In this document: positions 1-8,752 of the stretch, one piece after another | Layout: every line of letters begins with the position of its first letter | How positions within the stretch are numbered: position 1 is the stretch's first letter | NCBI GenBank assembly: GCA_000413015.1 | Contig: KE332515.1 | Coordinates: forward strand, 877,232-941,231 | Direction: 5' to 3' | Source: Treponema socranskii subsp. paredis ATCC 35535 | GTDB lineage: Bacteria; Spirochaetota; Spirochaetia; Treponematales; Treponemataceae | DNA: 64,000 nt | Notes under the pieces: model-generated | What the model was told of the DNA's origin: nothing | What the model saw: the letters and a program-made list of their open reading frames with translations, nothing else | The model's database searches: none | Made by a program: the position numbers and the translations under genes

Positions 1-787
1 CAGAGAGAAAATCCTTACTCTTTGCAAGCGGACTCGTTTCGCTCGTTACCGCGATCATGTGTTTTGCAGGATCGCAGCCGGCTTTTTTAATAAAATCGGC
101 GACGAACATTTGATTCGTAAGCGTTTCAAGCGTCGTACCGCTTTTCGAAACGAGGATAAAAATCGTACGGGAAGGATCGAGAGAAGCGATGACGGCGGCT
201 CCGTCATCCGGATCGACATTCGAAATAAAATGAGCTTTCATTTTGAACTTACCGTTCGCCTTCGCCCAATTTTCAAGGGCAAGGTAAAGCGCTCTCGGTC
301 CCAAATCGCTTCCGCCGATGCCGATTTGGCACACCGCCGTATAAGGCTCGCCTTTTTCATTTACGAGTTTTCCCGAATGCACGCGCTCGGCGAAGTCCGC
401 GATCGCTTTTTGCTGTGCGGTATAAAAATCGCGCTTGTTTACATTTCCGTCGAATACGTCTTTACCGAGCTTACCCCGCGTCAAATGATGGAGCACCATG
501 CGCCCTTCTCCCGTGTTGACGACTTCTCCGTTGTAGAGCGCGGCAAACTTTTCGATAAGCGACGCTTCTTTGACAAGCGATTTGAAAACCGAAAGGATTT
601 GCCGATTCACTTCTTTTGCCGCATAGTTATAAGTGAGGCCGGAACTCATCGGAATCGAAAAGTCCGCGATGCGCTTTGCGCCGGCCGCGCCTTTCAAAGC
701 GTTTTTGACTGAAACGGCTCCTTTCAGCGAAAGAAGTTTTTTGTAGCTTTCCAGTTTGTTGAGATTGCACCATTCGACAGTTTTCAT
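1..787 (-). CDS. pgi: Glucose-6-phosphate isomerase (3' part beyond window)
   Basis: Interconverts glucose-6-phosphate and fructose-6-phosphate in the cytoplasm (glycolysis/gluconeogenesis). I translated the minus strand by eye: the frame is open from an ATG at 787, preceded by AAGAGG, to the window edge, giving about 262 residues. It begins MKTVEWCNLNKLESYKKLLS. Family signatures are present: a GIGGSDLGPRAL segment and the sugar-phosphate-binding SKSGTTLET motif. The C-terminal half, including the late catalytic His and Lys, lies outside the window. The gene is cut only by the window boundary, not broken. Identification is firm. Confidence 0.93.
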   Translation of the reverse strand, partial: MKTVEWCNLNKLESYKKLLSLKGAVSVKNALKGAAGAKRIADFSIPMSSGLTYNYAAKEVNRQILSVFKSLVKEASLIEKFAALYNGEVVNTGEGRMVLHHLTRGKLGKDVFDGNVNKRDFYTAQQKAIADFAERVHSGKLVNEKGEPYTAVCQIGIGGSDLGPRALYLALENWAKANGKFKMKAHFISNVDPDDGAAVIASLDPSRTIFILVSKSGTTLETLTNQMFVADFIKKAGCDPAKHMIAVTSETSPLAKSKDFLS

Positions 788-818
788 ATAAATACCTCTT
801 TATATCAATAAAATACGT

Positions 819-1442
819 TTACCAACCGTTTCTATGCACTTTCGAATCATTCCAATAATCGGTACTCGCACTCGTTACGGCGTCCGCCGCGGGAAACCCG
901 ACGATGACCATGATGTACGGCGTGACATAATTCGGCAAACCGAGTACGCTGCGCGTATTTTTGACGCGCGTCTCTTGCGGAGCGATACTCATCGGAACCG
1001 ACGCGTAGCCGAGTTCGGACGCCTGTATCATAATACTCTGTGCGGCAATACCCGCGTCGAGTGCAGCCAAATCGTTGTGTACGATCGTTTTTTCATTTAC
1101 GGCGACGACGATCACGGTAGGTGCCGTATTGAGCTGGCTCGTATAGGGATTGCCCTCTTTTAAATTAATAATTTTATTTCTGTCCTGTACGACGATGAAT
1201 TCGGCAGCTCGGGAATTGTCCGCCGTCGGAGAAGCGAAGGCCGCTTTTAAAATCAGCTGAAGATCGCTGTCTGAAATTTGCTTTGACGCATCGTATACGC
1301 GGGAAGTTTTGCGGCTGAAAATACCGCTTTGCCCTACGGCAATTTTTACAGACGGCTTTATTTCGGCTTCCGCTTTTTTTGTACATGAAATGTACGCTGC
1401 CAGTAGAGAGAGACAGAAAACGAGGCCTATATGTTTTTTCAC
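819..1442 (-). CDS. Nitroreductase-family lipoprotein
   Basis: A 207-residue protein of the FMN-dependent nitroreductase fold. It starts at a GTG (1442) behind a good AAGGAGAT ribosome-binding site. The N-terminus is a lipoprotein signal: Lys-Lys, a hydrophobic stretch, then a lipobox ending in Cys near residue 20, so it is probably membrane-tethered outside the cytoplasm. That is unusual for the family, which is normally cytosolic. The remainder has the family's order: an S-R-x-Y start, an ASPTADNSRAAEF region, and a hydrophobic core with an ASELGY segment. Substrate unknown. Its upstream region is the sequence duplicated at 8375-8614. Confidence 0.75.
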   Translation of the reverse strand: MKKHIGLVFCLSLLAAYISCTKKAEAEIKPSVKIAVGQSGIFSRKTSRVYDASKQISDSDLQLILKAAFASPTADNSRAAEFIVVQDRNKIINLKEGNPYTSQLNTAPTVIVVAVNEKTIVHNDLAALDAGIAAQSIMIQASELGYASVPMSIAPQETRVKNTRSVLGLPNYVTPYIMVIVGFPAADAVTSASTDYWNDSKVHRNGW

Positions 1443-1459
1443 GGCAAATCTCCTTGATT

Positions 1460-1700
1460 GATACTCTCTACAAATAACATTATATGTGAATTATAGCGAA
1501 GACGCGCCTTTTTGGCGAGCGTTTTTTGTGTGGCTGCAAAAACCGTATATTTATGCAATAGCGCGGGTATCGAAAATTAATAATTTTTTTTAAAAATTTG
1601 CAAAAAAGTGCGGTAAATCGGCCTGCTTTGAGAGGATCGGGACGATTTTTACCGAATGATGTGTTTGTATAAATATGCGATAGTGTATCATATGTATACG
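1460..1700. repeat. Long direct repeat, copy 1 (left flank of RM/KAP module)
   Basis: About 241 bp that recur in the same orientation at 8375-8614 with only scattered substitutions (roughly 95% identical by eye). It covers the whole region upstream of the nitroreductase start, including a GCGCC-TTTTT-GGCG hairpin near 1505-1520 and TATAAT-like sequences on the minus strand. It therefore probably supplies that gene's promoter. The second copy sits the same short distance upstream of the restriction-modification gene. Confidence 0.93.
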
Positions 1701-1882
1701 ATCTGGTGCGGTGCTTTCGTACGCGGAACGTACGTTGTTAAATCGCTCTTAAAATAATTCCGATAGGGCGTTACGTTTTTCTGTATCTTTTCAGCGCTTT
1801 TTTAACTGTTCGATTGTCCCTGTGCACCTGTTCGATGCCGCCGAAACAGCAGCTACGAACATCGTCGCGTGCCCATTTAATA
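1701..1882. other. Non-coding remnant between repeat and small ORF
   Basis: No convincing gene is present. The minus strand has an open frame reading KWARDDVRSCCFGGIEQVHR and ending near 1744, but it runs out of frame from the neighbouring small ORF and has no usable start. It could be a decayed gene. This stretch has no counterpart next to the right-hand repeat, where about 180 bp seem to be missing. Confidence 0.35.
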
Positions 1883-2002
1883 CTATATATATTTCGACAG
1901 TTGCCTTTTATCCGTGTCAGGCAGTGTATTGATCAGCCGTTCTAAAGCTGAAAGCGGTTCCGGCAGCATTTTTACTTGTTCAATAACTGTTTCGTAGGAC
2001 AC
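1883..2002 (-). CDS. Small ORF, antitoxin-like, possibly a remnant
   Basis: A 39-codon frame beginning GTG at 2002 and ending TAG at 1883-1885, 25 nt downstream of the KAP gene on the same strand. It reads VSYETVIEQVKMLPEPLSAL and continues to an acidic/basic C-terminus. This resembles the short helical N-terminal pieces of small antitoxin-type proteins, a weak impression only. An AAGGA lies upstream at poor spacing. A degraded version of its middle (an ATCGATACACTGCTC-like stretch) appears at 8648-8672 beside the other repeat, so it may be part of the flank that duplicated rather than of the defence operon. Confidence 0.3.
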   Translation of the reverse strand: MSYETVIEQVKMLPEPLSALERLINTLPDTDKRQLSKYI

Positions 2003-2027
2003 AGGGAGAAGTCCTTATAGATATAAT

Positions 2028-5000
2028 TTATTCCTTTTCTATATTTTCTTTTCTCTCAGGTTGAGATATTTCAAGCATTTTGATAAGTTCACGTGCTTGC
2101 TCGTTTTTATCTGCCATACTTATAAGATGAGCTGAAAATGCTTGAACATCTCCAGCCTCTGCCTTCTGTACTATTCTCTTTATTGTTTTACTATATTCAA
2201 GCAGTAAATTAATATGCGAATCAACAATAGTATTAGGAAATATCGTACGCAGTGATTCTGTGTTCTGTTCAAGTTCACCTTTTTCCAATAGAAGAACTCC
2301 TATAACTGAAAAAAGGTCTTTTGTCATTTCTACATCTCCGCGGGTAAAAATATCTCTGATATTCTTTGCAATACTTTGTAACGAATGATGATCATTTTCT
2401 GCTTTTTTAATTAAATATGTAATTTGAGATGTACAATTTGTAAAGTTCGATGCTGCTTTCACATAATTTTTAATGACTTCTTCTAATGCTTCAACAGCAT
2501 TATGCTGCAACGGTAGCCTACTGTATTCGATTGTTTGATAAGCAAAGCCTTCAGTTTTGATTTCTTCAATCCATTGTTCTTTAGTAAGGTTTTTTAGGTA
2601 GTCATGAAGTCTATTCATACAATGTTGTGTCAACTCATTATTAATGTCTTCCGTACTTACAACTTTAAAAAATTCAACGGGTATATTTGTTATATTAGAT
2701 ATAGTAATATCTTTGATTGCATACTTACTCCATCCATCTAAACGCGAAATCAATACTTCATGAGAAAGTCCCAGTTTTTTACTAATAACATCATATTTAT
2801 TTAATATTTTTTCTATATTTGCAGTAGATATACCATAGTGGTTTTCAGTAAGTTTTTGTGCAACGTGTTTATAAAGTGGGAAGTCCATTTTCGGCAGATT
2901 AATAAGAATATCTCCATAAGTTGTGTAGTACTCAATTCTTTCCGAAATCTTTGCGGTGGTATTATCATCAGTGCTTTTAAAAATATTCTCAAAATAGCTT
3001 TGATATGAAAATTGATCAAATCGTGCAATTCCCATACAAATTAAATCATAATAGAAGTCATCTTGGCTATTAAATTGAGTAAATAGTGAATAAATAATAT
3101 TATCTGGTAAAATATTTTCTGCAATGGGACGTTCAATTTCTTTTAGGCGAGTATATAAAAGTTTAATATATTCCTTATTGTTTTGATTTTTTGAGATAAG
3201 ATCAACCAGATGTTCTTTATATTTACTGAAATCATATTCTTTTACGATATATGGTATAAAATTTATTTCTTCTAATTTTGCAATTTCCAATTTTGCTAAA
3301 TATTCATCGAGGCTATCATTATCACAAGTAATTTTATATTTCTTGATGTTTTCTTTAGCAAGGTTAATAAAAGTAACAAACTGGCCTACCTGCAATTTTT
3401 TAGATTTAATATGATCAAAAACATTAATGCTTTTTAATTCAGTAAGTTTGATAATATCCATATAATATTGATTAGGATCAAAATACGTATCGTTTACTAA
3501 TGTATTTAGAATACTTTCAATATACTCGATAGGATTTTCAATGTGTGTAAGTAATATATACTGATAATCTTCAAGTTTTTTTTCACTTGCTTTTCTTGCC
3601 TTCTCGTAAAGGACTTTCCAAATATGTTTGACATACGGATTATTTGTCTTATCATCAAAAATGTCGCTAATAACTTCTACAGCATTACTTATATTGGTAA
3701 CAAGCGGTACAGCAGATTCTAACACATCTCTAAAAAGGGGAGACTTGCTAATTTCTTTAGCGGTATTTATATCTTTATTATCAAGTGACTGCTTAAGTTT
3801 TTCCTTAAATATGACACTCTCTACTTGCTCTGGCGGTAGCTGGTAATACAACGCTGCAAGATATTTTGCTAAGTCACTATCATTTTTATATAGAAATTCA
3901 ATAGCACCTAAAAAGGTAGGCAAGAAGATCTCAATAATACCTTTTTCAGTTATGCTTTGCTTACCGAATATGTATAACGCAATGTATTGATAAGGTATGG
4001 GATCTTTTACAATTTGTTTAATTGTTACTATTTCATTTATAAATGCAATAATTTTTCGAGGCGATTGTTCTATTGTGAGCATGTCATATATTTGCATGAC
4101 ATTTTCATAATTGTTTTGATCAATTGTATTTCCAAATGCTTCATGCCACTGCATTCTAAAATAACCTTTCCAGTCCGACATAATAGGCGGCGATACTCTA
4201 TAAACAACATCAAAGGTTTTATTGATAAAATCATCACCATAGCATATGTATTTATCTGCAGAAATATTTTCTTTTTCTGTCTTAGGTATCTGTATATCTT
4301 CTTTCTTAAAAGCATTTCGTATATGCAATCTATCAAAAGGAACAATAACCCATATTCTCTTATATCTTTCTTCTGCAAAAAAACTATGAATAGATGACCA
4401 AAGTTCTTGCACTTTATCGGACGGGAGTCTATCCATATTATCAAAAATGATAACAAGATTATTGTTCTTTAAATCATCAGATATTTCTTTTATCCAATCC
4501 TTAAAATCTTTTGAAGAAGGATTGCGTTCGGAAATAATCTCACGTGTTACAATATCTTTTCTATCTTTTGTATAAAAAGCAAATATTTCATTAAAAATAG
4601 ATTTAAATTTCTCTTTATTTTTCTCTTTGTTTTTCTCTTTATTTTTCTCCTTATTTTTCTCCTTTTTACAAAAACATATTATACAAATATATTTTAATAT
4701 CTTAAAACACAATACAACTATTAATAAACATAAAGGTATAAAAAATATAGTATTACTAATTATTGGGTGCATTTCTTTTAGTAAATCAGAGGCAGGTTTC
4801 AAAGCAGGGGTCAGGATAAAAGAAAAAACACCTATAATAACGCCAATACTTAACTTTGGTATCGTTTTTACTTCCGTTTCTTTTGTTTTTGATTCGAGAT
4901 TCTTACATTTTTCCTCCCATTTTTTGCTGTCAAGGATTTTTCTCTCTTTAACCAGAAAATTGGTTAAATTTTCTAAAATCGCACGTCGTTGGATATCTTC

Positions 5001-5285
5001 TTGATGTCCCCATGCGTCATATAGAAAAAAATAAAAGTTTTGTTGGGCATGTTCACCTTGTTGCGGATTAAGCTGTTTTTCAAGTATTTTTAACAAGTTT
5101 GATTTACCGGAGCCCCAAGAGCCGTCAAGACCTATCATATGGCAATCAGGATTATTTTTTATGGTATTACAGATATTCTGTGCAATTATTGTATGCGCTT
5201 TACCGGCAAATAAGTCTTCTGCACAAGGCATATTCTTGATAAGTTTGGGATATACCTTCGTTTCTGCATTCGTATTATCTTCCAT
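2028..5285 (-). CDS. KAP-family P-loop NTPase, membrane-anchored
   Basis: A 1085-residue KAP-type NTPase, a STAND-like class often found in phage-exclusion and other defence loci (for example PifA of plasmid F). Walker A is GLDGSWGSGKS at residues 52-62; Walker B is NLVIIFDNMDRLP at about 276-288. Two hydrophobic segments at about 147-163 and 175-206 are inserted between them, the usual KAP layout, so the protein should be membrane-associated. A KNKE repeat follows (about 207-226), and the remaining ~750 residues are helical with no recognised domain. The gene starts 7 bp after the stop of the Type IIG gene, so the two are cotranscribed. It is visibly more AT-rich than the flanking chromosome, suggesting transfer. 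The effector activity, if any, is unknown. Confidence 0.85.
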   Translation of the reverse strand: MEDNTNAETKVYPKLIKNMPCAEDLFAGKAHTIIAQNICNTIKNNPDCHMIGLDGSWGSGKSNLLKILEKQLNPQQGEHAQQNFYFFLYDAWGHQEDIQRRAILENLTNFLVKERKILDSKKWEEKCKNLESKTKETEVKTIPKLSIGVIIGVFSFILTPALKPASDLLKEMHPIISNTIFFIPLCLLIVVLCFKILKYICIICFCKKEKNKEKNKEKNKEKNKEKFKSIFNEIFAFYTKDRKDIVTREIISERNPSSKDFKDWIKEISDDLKNNNLVIIFDNMDRLPSDKVQELWSSIHSFFAEERYKRIWVIVPFDRLHIRNAFKKEDIQIPKTEKENISADKYICYGDDFINKTFDVVYRVSPPIMSDWKGYFRMQWHEAFGNTIDQNNYENVMQIYDMLTIEQSPRKIIAFINEIVTIKQIVKDPIPYQYIALYIFGKQSITEKGIIEIFLPTFLGAIEFLYKNDSDLAKYLAALYYQLPPEQVESVIFKEKLKQSLDNKDINTAKEISKSPLFRDVLESAVPLVTNISNAVEVISDIFDDKTNNPYVKHIWKVLYEKARKASEKKLEDYQYILLTHIENPIEYIESILNTLVNDTYFDPNQYYMDIIKLTELKSINVFDHIKSKKLQVGQFVTFINLAKENIKKYKITCDNDSLDEYLAKLEIAKLEEINFIPYIVKEYDFSKYKEHLVDLISKNQNNKEYIKLLYTRLKEIERPIAENILPDNIIYSLFTQFNSQDDFYYDLICMGIARFDQFSYQSYFENIFKSTDDNTTAKISERIEYYTTYGDILINLPKMDFPLYKHVAQKLTENHYGISTANIEKILNKYDVISKKLGLSHEVLISRLDGWSKYAIKDITISNITNIPVEFFKVVSTEDINNELTQHCMNRLHDYLKNLTKEQWIEEIKTEGFAYQTIEYSRLPLQHNAVEALEEVIKNYVKAASNFTNCTSQITYLIKKAENDHHSLQSIAKNIRDIFTRGDVEMTKDLFSVIGVLLLEKGELEQNTESLRTIFPNTIVDSHINLLLEYSKTIKRIVQKAEAGDVQAFSAHLISMADKNEQARELIKMLEISQPERKENIEKE
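4606..4665. repeat. 12-bp in-frame tandem repeat in the KAP gene
   Basis: About five 12-bp units of the TTTTTCTCTTTA type (plus strand), encoding the KNKE repeat just after the second membrane segment of the KAP protein. The unit is a multiple of three, so slippage would change linker length without breaking the frame. Confidence 0.85.
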
Positions 5286-5292
5286 AATTTTC

Positions 5293-8200
5293 CTACTTCC
5301 CCTCTACAACCTTCACCTCATCCGCAGTCAGCCCGTACAGCCCATAAACAACAGCATTTATCTGCTTATCCAAAACATCAACTCTTTGCTGCAAGAATTT
5401 TTTATCAGAATCGGAGATTGCACTGCCCAGCTGTTCCTGTGCAGCAATCATCTGGTCAACTAAAGCACTTATATGTATCTGCTCCGCTTCTGTCGGGACA
5501 ATCAAAGGTAATCCAAGCAAGGGTTCTTTATCTACCTGAAAGTTATCCCCTTGCATTTTTCCCTTATAGCGCAGCCAGAACTTAATCACATTGGAATTTA
5601 ATATGGCGGTTAAGGATTTAAGATTGAACCGTTCGGATTTAATAATATTATAACTTTGTGAAACATAGCAATCAAAATCAGTATAGGTAAAACACGGCTC
5701 CGCTGTTTTTCGTAATGAAACGATCTTTTCGCCTTTAAAAAATTGCTCTTCGCGTGCACGGTGCAGCCCATACGGTTTATTATCTGATGTAATCACTGGA
5801 ATAAATTTATCAAGATGCGCTTTGAGATGCGGATATGGATTCATTGCGTTTTTATTTTTAAACTTTGACGTTGTATATATCACCCATAGTTTATTATTCT
5901 CGTTGCCGTAATATTTATACAGCTCTGTTGAAGTATAAAAAGGTTTTACCAACTCCTTTTCTTGGGACGATAAATTGAGCGCATTATATTCATCCATAGA
6001 AAGATTGAATATGCCTGTACCTTGCAGATTTTCATCACCTAATGTGAGAGCAGATGTTTTATTACAAAAATCTTGTGGCGCTACAATTCCTTGTGCAATT
6101 TCGTCTTCCGTAAGCATTGCATTACTTCTCTCTTTTATGCAATCGAGAGCAGTAGAAATTTTATTATTCAAAAAGAGAATGTATTTGTCTTTGCAAGCAT
6201 CTTTTGTAATTTCCGCTTCAAATCGGGTTACATTCTTTTGTCCGTTACCCGCTAAAAAATCAAGCACTTCGGACAGTTCGGCACGGTCATTATTCAGCCG
6301 AGAATATTCAACCGAATACCGCTCATTCATTTGCGTTTTTCGCATAATGTATATCATCGTTTGAATTGAGGCGGTTTCAAATACCTTGTAATTGCCGAAG
6401 TCCGTATACGTTACTATCTTTGCATTATCCAATACAAAGTTTCTAAACAAGGAAGCGCCAGCATTTGTGATCCAATTATTCGGTGCGATAAATCCTATTA
6501 AGCCGTTTTCGTTTGTAAAGCGAATTCCTTGATACCCGAAAAAATACCACAAATCCATTTTTCCTTGATAGCATGGATGATTATGCAAACCTTCGAAGCA
6601 GCCTGTATCGGTATACTCTTTTACATACGGCGGATTCCCTATTACGCAGTCAAAACCGCCGTGTGCAAAAACATCAGGGAACTGCGCATCCCAGTCAAAG
6701 GCATTCACCTTGCGCTGCTCCTCGATGCCGAAGAACGTTAAATCTTTACCGGCGTAATAATCCGTTCCGATAAGGCTGTTCCCGCATTTAATATTGTGCG
6801 ACATATCGGGCAAAATTTTTGCCTGTATGTCGCTCCCTCTGAATAGTGCCGCCTGTCCCGTTGCGGAAAGCGCCTTGCCTTCATTTTCCAAGAGCTTCAA
6901 AAAAAGCGAAAGCTTTGTTACCTCAACCGCCTGCGCGTCGATATCGACACCGTAGATATTGTTCAGCAAAATGCGCTTTTTCTCTTCAATACCCAGCTTA
7001 TACCCTTGAGTTGCTGCATCCTTGTAGATAAGCCCCTTCTTTTCTGCCTGTGCACGCCGCTCTTCCGCATAATACCGATCCAAGTGCCAGTCCAGCAGAT
7101 ACTGATACGCTCCGACAAGAAAGCTCCCCGAACCGCAGGCAGGATCAACAAAGCGCAAACGGCTTACCTCATCGGGCGTTTTGCCTGCAAGTTTTTTACC
7201 GATCGTGTTTTCAACGATGTATTTAACGATATAAGGCGGCGTATAATACACGCCCCCTGCTTTTTGCACTTCCGGTTTTTCAAGGATTTCTACGCTGTGT
7301 CCGTTTTTTGTTTTGCGCGTAAAGCGGATAATCTTTCCTAAAAAACGCTCATAAATGGAACCGAGTATTTCAACCGGCAGTACACTGAACTCATACTGAC
7401 ATTCGGGGTAATAGAGTGCATTGATAATGGTGATGAGTGTTTTATCCGCAACGGCAAGCCCGTCAAGCCATGTATCGGAAGCAAACAGCCCCGCATTAAA
7501 TTTAGCATTCGCATTTTCAAAAAGCTTCTGCACATTTTTATAAATATTCGTTTTTTGTGCCGCAATTTTTTTAAGCTGATTTCCTTCTTCGATTTCTTTA
7601 TCTTCACAAATCCGCAAAAAGAGAATCCGGTCTATAATTTTCTGTACAGCGCCTGTCAAATTGAATTCATCGATTCCTTCGTTATGCAGAGCAATATCTT
7701 CGGCAAGCTCCATCCGCCATTTTTCGATCATATTCAAAATATCATCGTCAACGGTCGCCGTTCCCCGCTTATCCTTATTGCTTTCGTAATAGGTATCGAA
7801 GGTACCGAGATCAACGGCATCCCAGCTGATTTTATCATACAGCGATTCAAAATTTTCTGAGAGCTTATCGTAGGTCAGGTATTCAATGCGGGCGGTTGCA
7901 GCAGTGTCTTTTTCGGACGGTTTAATCCGCGTATCGTAAATTGCCAATTCCTGAAAATCCGTCAGCACTGCAATAGGCATCTTCGACGTATACGCATAAC
8001 GCCGCACCTGCAGCGCCGGTTCGGGATTCGTTTTAAGGTCAACGCTCGGCTGCTTCGCTTCAACATATATCTTCCGCTCGCCCCCGTAACAGAGCGTATA
8101 ATCGGGATGCTTTACCTGTCCGTTCATCACTACGCGGTCTTCGGTAATTACCTCCTGCCGGTCATGCCGTGCTCCTTTCTCGTTTTTGACATCCCACTTC

Positions 8201-8358
8201 AGGCATTCAAGCAGCGAATCGATAAACTTGTTGCGCACTTCGCTTTCCACAAAATTTTTGGAAAGATAAAAAGTCTCATTTTCCTTAAATTGCCTTACCA
8301 GCTGCGCCACACGCTCCTTGCGTTCAGCCATCGGCATGTCTTTTGCCTTAATGGACAT
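5293..8358 (-). CDS. Type IIG restriction-modification enzyme (Eco57I/BREX-PglX-like)
   Basis: A 1021-residue single-chain enzyme expected to methylate adenine and cleave unmodified DNA. The N-terminal nuclease shows a PD-(D/E)xK pattern: HPDYTL at 84-89 and E100-A-K102. The methylase follows, with motif X GGVYYTPPYIV near 368-378, motif I DPACGSGSFL at 405-414 and motif IV NPPY at 575-578. The C-terminal third is the TaqI-like target-recognition and coiled-coil part, with LPLIVPTEAEQ near the end. The start ATG at 8358 follows GAGGAAT. It is the first gene of a two-gene operon with the KAP NTPase. An intact nuclease motif favours a true RM enzyme over a methylase-only PglX. Confidence 0.9.
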   Translation of the reverse strand: MSIKAKDMPMAERKERVAQLVRQFKENETFYLSKNFVESEVRNKFIDSLLECLKWDVKNEKGARHDRQEVITEDRVVMNGQVKHPDYTLCYGGERKIYVEAKQPSVDLKTNPEPALQVRRYAYTSKMPIAVLTDFQELAIYDTRIKPSEKDTAATARIEYLTYDKLSENFESLYDKISWDAVDLGTFDTYYESNKDKRGTATVDDDILNMIEKWRMELAEDIALHNEGIDEFNLTGAVQKIIDRILFLRICEDKEIEEGNQLKKIAAQKTNIYKNVQKLFENANAKFNAGLFASDTWLDGLAVADKTLITIINALYYPECQYEFSVLPVEILGSIYERFLGKIIRFTRKTKNGHSVEILEKPEVQKAGGVYYTPPYIVKYIVENTIGKKLAGKTPDEVSRLRFVDPACGSGSFLVGAYQYLLDWHLDRYYAEERRAQAEKKGLIYKDAATQGYKLGIEEKKRILLNNIYGVDIDAQAVEVTKLSLFLKLLENEGKALSATGQAALFRGSDIQAKILPDMSHNIKCGNSLIGTDYYAGKDLTFFGIEEQRKVNAFDWDAQFPDVFAHGGFDCVIGNPPYVKEYTDTGCFEGLHNHPCYQGKMDLWYFFGYQGIRFTNENGLIGFIAPNNWITNAGASLFRNFVLDNAKIVTYTDFGNYKVFETASIQTMIYIMRKTQMNERYSVEYSRLNNDRAELSEVLDFLAGNGQKNVTRFEAEITKDACKDKYILFLNNKISTALDCIKERSNAMLTEDEIAQGIVAPQDFCNKTSALTLGDENLQGTGIFNLSMDEYNALNLSSQEKELVKPFYTSTELYKYYGNENNKLWVIYTTSKFKNKNAMNPYPHLKAHLDKFIPVITSDNKPYGLHRAREEQFFKGEKIVSLRKTAEPCFTYTDFDCYVSQSYNIIKSERFNLKSLTAILNSNVIKFWLRYKGKMQGDNFQVDKEPLLGLPLIVPTEAEQIHISALVDQMIAAQEQLGSAISDSDKKFLQQRVDVLDKQINAVVYGLYGLTADEVKVVEGK

Positions 8359-8374
8359 CGTCTATTCCTCGTTC

Positions 8375-8614
8375 GATACTCTCTACAAATAACAATATAT
8401 GTGAATTATAACGAAGACGCGCCTTTTTGGCGAGCGTTTTTTGTGCGGCTGTAAAAACCGTATATTTATGCAATAGCGCGGGTATCGAAAATTAATAATT
8501 TTTTTTGCAAATTTGCAAAAAAGTGCGGTAAATCGGCCTGCTTTGAGAGGATCGGGACGATTTTTACCGAATGATACGATTGTATAAATATGCGATAGTG
8601 TAACATATGTATAC
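8375..8614. repeat. Long direct repeat, copy 2 (right flank of RM/KAP module)
   Basis: Second copy of the 1460-1700 sequence, same orientation, 6.9 kb away, starting 16 bp upstream of the Type IIG start. It puts the restriction operon under what looks like a duplicate of the nitroreductase upstream region. Sequence from 8615 to about 8690 retains only a degraded trace of the small ORF found at 1883-2002. Confidence 0.93.
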
Positions 8615-8717
8615 GGTCGGACACGATATTTTCATATTATTCGCGCCGAGCAGTGTATCGATTAGCAGCTTTCTTATAGTAAATATCCCTGCACCATAGA
8701 ATCATAGAATTGCAATC

Positions 8718-8746
8718 TTGATTGTGCGCGCCTCTTGTGATATAGT
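8718..8746 (+). promoter_or_regulatory. purE promoter, leaderless
   Basis: TTGATT (8718-8723), 17-bp spacer, TATAGT (8741-8746). The purE ATG is 6 nt further on, exactly where transcription should begin, and no Shine-Dalgarno sequence is present. Confidence 0.72.
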
Positions 8747-8752
8747 TCGTCT

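Noticed and set aside
59-712. Plus-strand ORF opposite pgi
   Set aside because: Arginine/phenylalanine-rich antisense shadow; the minus strand encodes clear glucose-6-phosphate isomerase motifs.
1740-1885. Possible toxin gene beside the small ORF
   Set aside because: The frame has no start and is interrupted upstream; too little to call a toxin-antitoxin pair.
5293-8358. BREX PglX assignment
   Set aside because: No BrxA/B/C/L or PglZ genes are nearby, and the N-terminal nuclease motif fits a stand-alone Type IIG enzyme.
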